64,000 nt of DNA. Source: Rhizobium sp. Root1220 (GTDB taxonomy: Bacteria > Pseudomonadota > Alphaproteobacteria > Rhizobiales > Rhizobiaceae). Below, piece after piece: positions 60,580 to 64,000 of this stretch (its first letter is position 1; every line of letters begins with the position of its first letter). The stretch spans positions 80,171 through 144,170 of the forward strand of contig NZ_LMDG01000006.1 of NCBI RefSeq assembly GCF_001426265.1, written 5' to 3'. Made by a program: the position numbers and the translations under genes. The notes beneath the pieces are model-generated. The model ran no database searches and was not told the origin of the DNA. It saw nothing but the letters and a program-made list of their open reading frames with translations.

Positions 60580-61092
60580 TTACTGCTTCTTGCGGAACGC
60601 ATCGAGCGAGACGACCGAGCCGGGTTTCTTTTCCTCGCCATCGGCGGGCTTGGCCACGCCATCTTCCTCCGGCTTTTCGGCGGCTACCGGATAGGCGGTG
60701 ATTTCGGCAGCTGGCAATTCTTCGCTGTCGGCGAGCGGCACGTCGAATTCCAGTTCGAAATTCACCGACGGGTCGTAGAAACCGCGGACGGCGTTGAACG
60801 GAATATACAGTTTCTCAGGGACGTCGGAGAAGGACAGGCCGATCTCGAAGGTCGTCTCCGTAACCTTCATCTCCCAGAACTGGTGCTGGATGACGATGGT
60901 CATCTGTTCCGGATACTTCGACTTCAGATGTTGCGAGATGCGAACGCCTGGCGCGCCGGTGAGAAAGGTGATGAAAAAATGATGCTCGCCCGGCAGGCGG
61001 CCCGTCGCGGCGACTTCAGACAAAACCTTGCGGATTACTCCGCGCAGAGCGTCCTGTGCCAGAATGTCGTAACGGATGTGATCCTGCCCCAT
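60580..61092 (-). CDS. sspB: SspB family ClpXP adaptor
   Basis: Adaptor that delivers tmRNA-tagged proteins to the ClpXP protease. The 170-residue protein has a compact N-terminal domain (about 1-125, with FFITFLTGAPGVRISQHLKSKYPEQMTIVIQHQFW and VRGFYDPSVNFELEF) and a flexible acidic tail. The last segment, VVSLDAFRKKQ, is the expected ClpX-tethering peptide. AGGA precedes the ATG. The tmRNA gene itself is the next gene upstream, also on the minus strand. Confidence 0.92.
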   Translation of the reverse strand: MGQDHIRYDILAQDALRGVIRKVLSEVAATGRLPGEHHFFITFLTGAPGVRISQHLKSKYPEQMTIVIQHQFWEMKVTETTFEIGLSFSDVPEKLYIPFNAVRGFYDPSVNFELEFDVPLADSEELPAAEITAYPVAAEKPEEDGVAKPADGEEKKPGSVVSLDAFRKKQ

Positions 61093-61284
61093 GCTTTGTC
61101 CTGTCTTTCGTTCGTTCTACGTCTTTTCGCGAGGCTATATGACATGCCGAGGCACCTTCGGAAAGGTCGGAGCCGAGTCATGCTTTTTCAAACCATACAT
61201 GATTTGATCGCGGGGGAGAAGGTGAAGGCTTCTGTTGCCAGGTGCCTTCGGACCCCGCCTAGAGGTGCGAACCACTAGGACTTG

Positions 61285-61551
61285 ATTTGAAGTGTCACAC
61301 CGCAATTAAGCAGCGAGACGAGCTTCCGCATAGTTGTCATTTGCAACTACAATTTTAGCCCGATAACGGCGGTACAATGCCGAGCAAAAAGACGATCTTT
61401 ACACCCTTGTCGATCCTGTTTCGCCCCCATCAAAAGCCGGCCATCTCATTGCAGGGCCGCCGGTTTTTGGTGGAGGCGCCGGGTACCGCCCCCGGGTCCA
61501 ATAGGCTTATTTCACCGCTCATTTATCGCCATATCCGGTCCGAAGACCGGC
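61285..61551 (-). ncRNA. ssrA: tmRNA, two-piece circularly permuted
   Basis: Ribosome-rescue RNA in the permuted alphaproteobacterial form. Minus strand order: acceptor piece from about 61551, opening with CCGGTC-TTCG-GACCGG and ending in CGCCTCCACCA at 61468; a removed spacer 61467-61429; then the coding piece from GGGGGCGAAACAGGATCGAC at 61428. The acceptor stem GGGGGCG pairs with CGCCTCC and contains the G3-U70 pair that alanyl-tRNA synthetase needs. The resume frame (61344-61306) encodes ANDNYAEARLAA then TAA. The T-arm is a 5-bp stem with loop GGCGGTA, not the usual TTC type. The 3' end of the coding piece is approximate. A promoter with TATATC and TTCCCA, 17 bases apart, lies at 61558-61586. 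Confidence 0.92.
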
Positions 61552-61557
61552 ATGGCT

Positions 61558-61586
61558 GATATAGTGTTTTCCGATCGACATGGGAA
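61558..61586 (-). promoter_or_regulatory. ssrA: predicted ssrA promoter
   Basis: Minus strand TTCCCA (61586-61581), 17 bases, TATATC (61563-61558). The start would be near 61551, exactly at the base of the first acceptor-piece hairpin. Confidence 0.5.
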
Positions 61587-61703
61587 GAGGCATCGTCGCA
61601 TTAGCGTCATCCGCCCCGAGATTTTCCGGGATAAAAGTTGCTCACGATTGGTTTTGCCTGCGGATGCGCTTAAATGTAGGCAAAATGGAATCGGCAGCGA
61701 ACG

Positions 61704-61880
61704 ATGAAGCAGTATCTTGAGCTCTTGACGCATGTGATGGAAAACGTTCGGCGGACGTATCTCTGGGCGTACTACCCTTTTCCGCGAAGCAAATCCGTAC
61801 CCTGGTACGAAGCTATTGGAACAAGACCGCAAATTGGGTTGGTAGGATATGGTAGCGGTACCGTCGGCGAAGCCTATTGA
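61704..61880 (+). pseudogene. 5' stub of a native thyA, chimeric frame
   Basis: The first 14 codons read MKQYLELLTHVMEN, the normal start of short-form bacterial ThyA. The similarity stops abruptly at about 61745; a native gene would continue with Gly and the DRTGTGT motif. The frame stays open for 44 further codons of unrelated sequence and stops at 61880. It sits where rhizobia normally carry thyA, beside sspB. Best read as a gene remnant left by insertion or recombination. Confidence 0.65.
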
Positions 61881-61901
61881 CCTCACTTAAGAAGCCTATT
61901 G
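61869..61901 (+). repeat. direct repeats GAAGCCTATTG
   Basis: Two exact 11-base copies at 61869-61879 and 61891-61901, 22 bp apart, just before the second thyA. A near copy (GAAGCTATTGG) is at 61809-61819. The second copy extended to AAGCCTATTGGA also matches, inverted, 12 bases inside the tmRNA acceptor piece (61497-61508). Confidence 0.5.
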
Positions 61902-61911
61902 GATATCCCGA

Positions 61912-62823
61912 ATGAGCCGACATCCCGAGACACAATATCTCGATTTAATGACGCATCTCATCACACATGGCGACCGTCGAATTGATCGTACGGGTGTAGG
62001 GACGTTGGCTACCTTCGGAGCCATGATGCGCTTCGATCTTTCCGACGGGACCTTTCCCGTTTACACGACGAAACGGGTTTATTGGAAAACCGCGGTTAAG
62101 GAGATGCTCTGGTTTCTGACCGGGCAGACAAACATCAGGTCGCTACTGGCTGCCAATGTAAGGATTTGGTCCGACTGGCCGCTTGCTCGATATCGCAAGG
62201 AAACGGGCGACGATATCTCGCAAGCAGCCTTTGAAGAGCGCGTACTCGGCAACGAGAGCTTTGCCAACGAATGGGGCGACCTTGGGCCTGTGTATGGTAA
62301 GCAATGGCGCCGCTGGACGGACAACGACGGCGTTGAGCACGACCAGATTGCAACCATCATAGAGACTCTTCGAACCAATCCCAGTAGTCGGCGGATGATC
62401 TTCCATGCATGGAACGTTGGCGAACTTGCAGATATGGCGCTGCACCCGTGCCATATGGTCTATCAGTTTTATGTCTCTTGCCTCGGTTCGGGGGCGCCTA
62501 CACTATCGCTGATGGTCACCCAGCGGTCGAGCGACCATCTACTAGGCAATCCGTTCAACATCTGCCAACAGGCCGCGCTCCTTGCGATGGTCGCTCAGCA
62601 AGTTGACCTAACACCAGGGGAACTCATTTGGTCCGGGGGCGACGTGCATCTGTACCTGAACCACGTCGAACAGGCGAAAGAACAGCTCGAGAGGGAGCCG
62701 AGACCGTTCCCCAAATTAACGTTCGCTCGAAAACCAGCATCGATTGATGACTATCGTATCGAAGACTTCATCGTCGAAGGTTATGATCCGCACCCTCCAA
62801 TCGAAGCGCCTGTAGCCGTGTGA
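61912..62823 (+). CDS. thyA: thymidylate synthase, long divergent form
   Basis: Makes dTMP from dUMP with methylenetetrahydrofolate. DRTGVGTLATFGAMMRFDLSDG (folate/phosphate region), WGDLGPVYGKQWR, the catalytic MALHPCHMVYQFYV cysteine, QRSSDHLLGNPFNI and DVHLYLNH are intact. 303 residues with an insertion around 80-115 (SDWPLARYRKETGDD region), so it is not the short 264-residue type expected in rhizobia and signalled by the stub upstream. Lower GC and a weak RBS fit acquisition. No dfrA follows, unlike the usual rhizobial order. Confidence 0.93.
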   Translation: MSRHPETQYLDLMTHLITHGDRRIDRTGVGTLATFGAMMRFDLSDGTFPVYTTKRVYWKTAVKEMLWFLTGQTNIRSLLAANVRIWSDWPLARYRKETGDDISQAAFEERVLGNESFANEWGDLGPVYGKQWRRWTDNDGVEHDQIATIIETLRTNPSSRRMIFHAWNVGELADMALHPCHMVYQFYVSCLGSGAPTLSLMVTQRSSDHLLGNPFNICQQAALLAMVAQQVDLTPGELIWSGGDVHLYLNHVEQAKEQLEREPRPFPKLTFARKPASIDDYRIEDFIVEGYDPHPPIEAPVAV

Positions 62824-63008
62824 TCGTTGCCCGAGGGCCGGGGCGGGCCCTGTTGTGCTGGGCGCGTGCGATGGGACCACAATCAGGTGTGGCTACCGGC
62901 TGCTGAAGCGAAGAACTTCCTGCTGGTCGACGTTAAACGATTTCGAAAGGCGGGGGCCGGACCTGCTTCCAACGGACGCCGACTATAGGCTCCAAACAAA
63001 ACATATTC
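62824..63008. other. non-coding stretch between thyA and the IS remnant
   Basis: 185 bp with no supported gene. Composition is mixed and no family motif is recognised. Confidence 0.4.
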
Positions 63009-63135
63009 TGAATGGCCCGTAGATTTGTAGACGCCTTCCTTCCTAAAATTGAGGTAGGAGGCCCATATGGGCAAAGCTAATTTCAGCGACGATTTCAAAC
63101 TTGACGCGGTGCGTCAGATGCTGTCGCGCGTCGAG
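63009..63135 (+). mobile_element. remnant of an IS3-family element (left end and orfA start)
   Basis: TGAATGGCCCGTAGATTTGTAGACGCC at 63009 resembles the left inverted repeat of rhizobial IS3-group elements. After a GAGGTAGGAGG ribosome-binding site comes ATG 63067 with MGKANFSDDFKLDAVRQM, the usual OrfA start. The transposase similarity then fades by about codon 22, so only the left end survives. No orfB or right end is present in the window. Confidence 0.6.
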
Positions 63136-63279
63136 TTAGAGAAGCAGCAGAAAATCTTACCGAGGGTGTCTACGAAACTCGGGGCTATTCATTTGGATGT
63201 CAGGCCTTGCCTGAATTGGCAACTTGTGGGGAGCGTCGCACCTAAGGCATGCTCGGTGAAACGGCAGCTAGGAGGACCA

Positions 63280-63687
63280 ATGGTGCCGGACACGAAGGGC
63301 ATTTTTGCCACGCGCATCTCCGGTGAACGAATGCCCGACACTGGCCTATTCACCTGGGATATGAACAACGATCTCGTTTACGCAGATGGCGCACTTGCCG
63401 AGCTATTTGGTCTCGACCCAATCGACACTGAACGGGGGCTGCCAGTGCAGACTTATCTCGACCGTGTCCATCCTGACGACGTTGCTACGCTCGCGAAGCA
63501 GATTAGTGATGCGATCATCGCTCAGCACCCGAGGGTCCAACACTATCGGGCACAAACGGCGGATGGTTCCTATGTTCGGGTTTCCGCGTTCGGGAGATGC
63601 TTTCGGGACCGACAAGATAATCCCATCCACTACGCTGGAATCGTGGTTCCCGCCGAGACGCCCCTCGATGCTCAAGCCAGTCACTAA
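63280..63687 (+). CDS. stand-alone PAS-domain protein
   Basis: 135-residue protein consisting of one PAS fold (PAS_3-like: GLFTWDMNNDLVYADGALAELFGLDP ... YLDRVHPDDVATLAKQISDAI ... YVRVSAFGRCFRDRQDNPIHYAGIVV). No output domain follows. AGGAGG lies four bases before ATG 63280. The same frame is open back to the IS3-family orfA start at 63067, so a fusion of 206 codons is formally possible, but the intervening residues look like decayed sequence. Role unknown; probably part of a two-protein sensor whose partner is absent or outside the window. Confidence 0.7.
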   Translation: MVPDTKGIFATRISGERMPDTGLFTWDMNNDLVYADGALAELFGLDPIDTERGLPVQTYLDRVHPDDVATLAKQISDAIIAQHPRVQHYRAQTADGSYVRVSAFGRCFRDRQDNPIHYAGIVVPAETPLDAQASH

Positions 63688-64000
63688 GAAGTATGGGCTC
63701 GCCATCGCTCATCGTTACGCCAGGGCCGCCGTTGGCATCCTTTCAGGCGTTCTCCTCGTACCCTCGTCGATACGTCGTCTAGCCTGCTCAAATTCGCAGC
63801 AGGCTAAACGTGTCTGTAGACTGATTAGAGAACCGAGACATTCTCGGCCTTTGACTCCCCGGTCTTACGATCCTGAGGAGATCCCGAACGTCCGCAAATG
63901 GCGGATATCGTTGAAAAACTCGCCGCATTAGCTTCTCATCCGCCCATTTTGTTTTTCCGGGCGGAGTACCAACGCGTTTCTGCCCCGCGCCTCGGCGCAG
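63688..64000. other. 313-bp right edge with no clear gene
   Basis: A frame starting at ATG 63898 (MADIVEKLAALASHPPILFF) stays open to the window end, but it has no RBS at a usable distance and is too short to judge. The rest contains only the inverted repeat listed at 63780. Confidence 0.4.
63780..63806. repeat. 9-bp perfect inverted repeat
   Basis: TAGCCTGCT (63780-63788) and AGCAGGCTA (63798-63806) around a nine-base spacer, in non-coding sequence after the PAS gene. No T-run follows. Confidence 0.5.

Noticed and set aside
61377..61559. 60-codon plus-strand frame across ssrA
   Set aside because: It is antisense to the tmRNA, whose acceptor stem and tag explain the sequence.

Overview
This is chromosomal DNA of an alphaproteobacterium of the Rhizobiaceae (Rhizobium, Agrobacterium or Ensifer type). 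The evidence is the division and cell-wall (dcw) cluster order running into lpxC, bamD, recN and ligA; a very long FtsZ; a two-piece circularly permuted tmRNA whose tag reads ANDNYAEARLAA; an SspB-family adaptor with its DUF4169 and ribbon-helix-helix neighbours; and an asparagine-poor, GC-rich coding style. No tRNA, rRNA or CRISPR array was seen.

Layout. 1-10203 is a tight plus-strand run of murE, murF, mraY, murD, ftsW, murG, murC and murB, many joined by 4-bp start/stop overlaps. Two minus-strand genes (a Tat-exported phosphoesterase and an MHS-type transporter) interrupt the cluster. It resumes at 13139 with ddl, ftsQ, ftsA and ftsZ (terminator), then lpxC (terminator), bamD, recN and ligA. 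Together these genes build lipid II, assemble the divisome, make lipid A, insert outer-membrane proteins and repair or ligate DNA.

24418-61100 is ordinary chromosome: short operons and single genes for a YhhY-like acetyltransferase with an elaborate leader, a DEDD exonuclease, CreA, an aldose-epimerase-like protein, CheW, Sco1, a flavin monooxygenase, PrmA, aminopeptidase P, AzlCD, nicotinamidase, a FucP-type sugar permease, a nitrilase-family hydrolase, a PAS-PAS-GGDEF protein, a siderophore-interacting protein, UvrD, an RND efflux pair, an orphan flagellin, an OmpA-type lipoprotein, an AraC regulator facing a DUF2000 gene, an AbrB-family membrane protein, a D-lactate-dehydrogenase-like flavoprotein and a giant AsmA protein. 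Two small genes not normally called (57 and 33 codons) have good ribosome-binding sites.

60017-61551 holds the SspB/DUF4169/RHH genes and, next to sspB, the tmRNA gene ssrA on the minus strand. Beyond ssrA the sequence changes character: the first 14 codons of a normal thyA survive as a stub, followed by a complete but different-looking thyA, an IS3-family orfA remnant fused in frame to a small PAS protein, and about 300 bp with no clear gene. This right edge looks like an accessory or rearranged junction.

The observations most worth following are the threonine-rich leader peptide with stacked hairpins ahead of the acetyltransferase gene (25009-25199), the broken and replaced thyA beside ssrA (61704-62823), and the small genes at 31164-31337 and 41364-41465.
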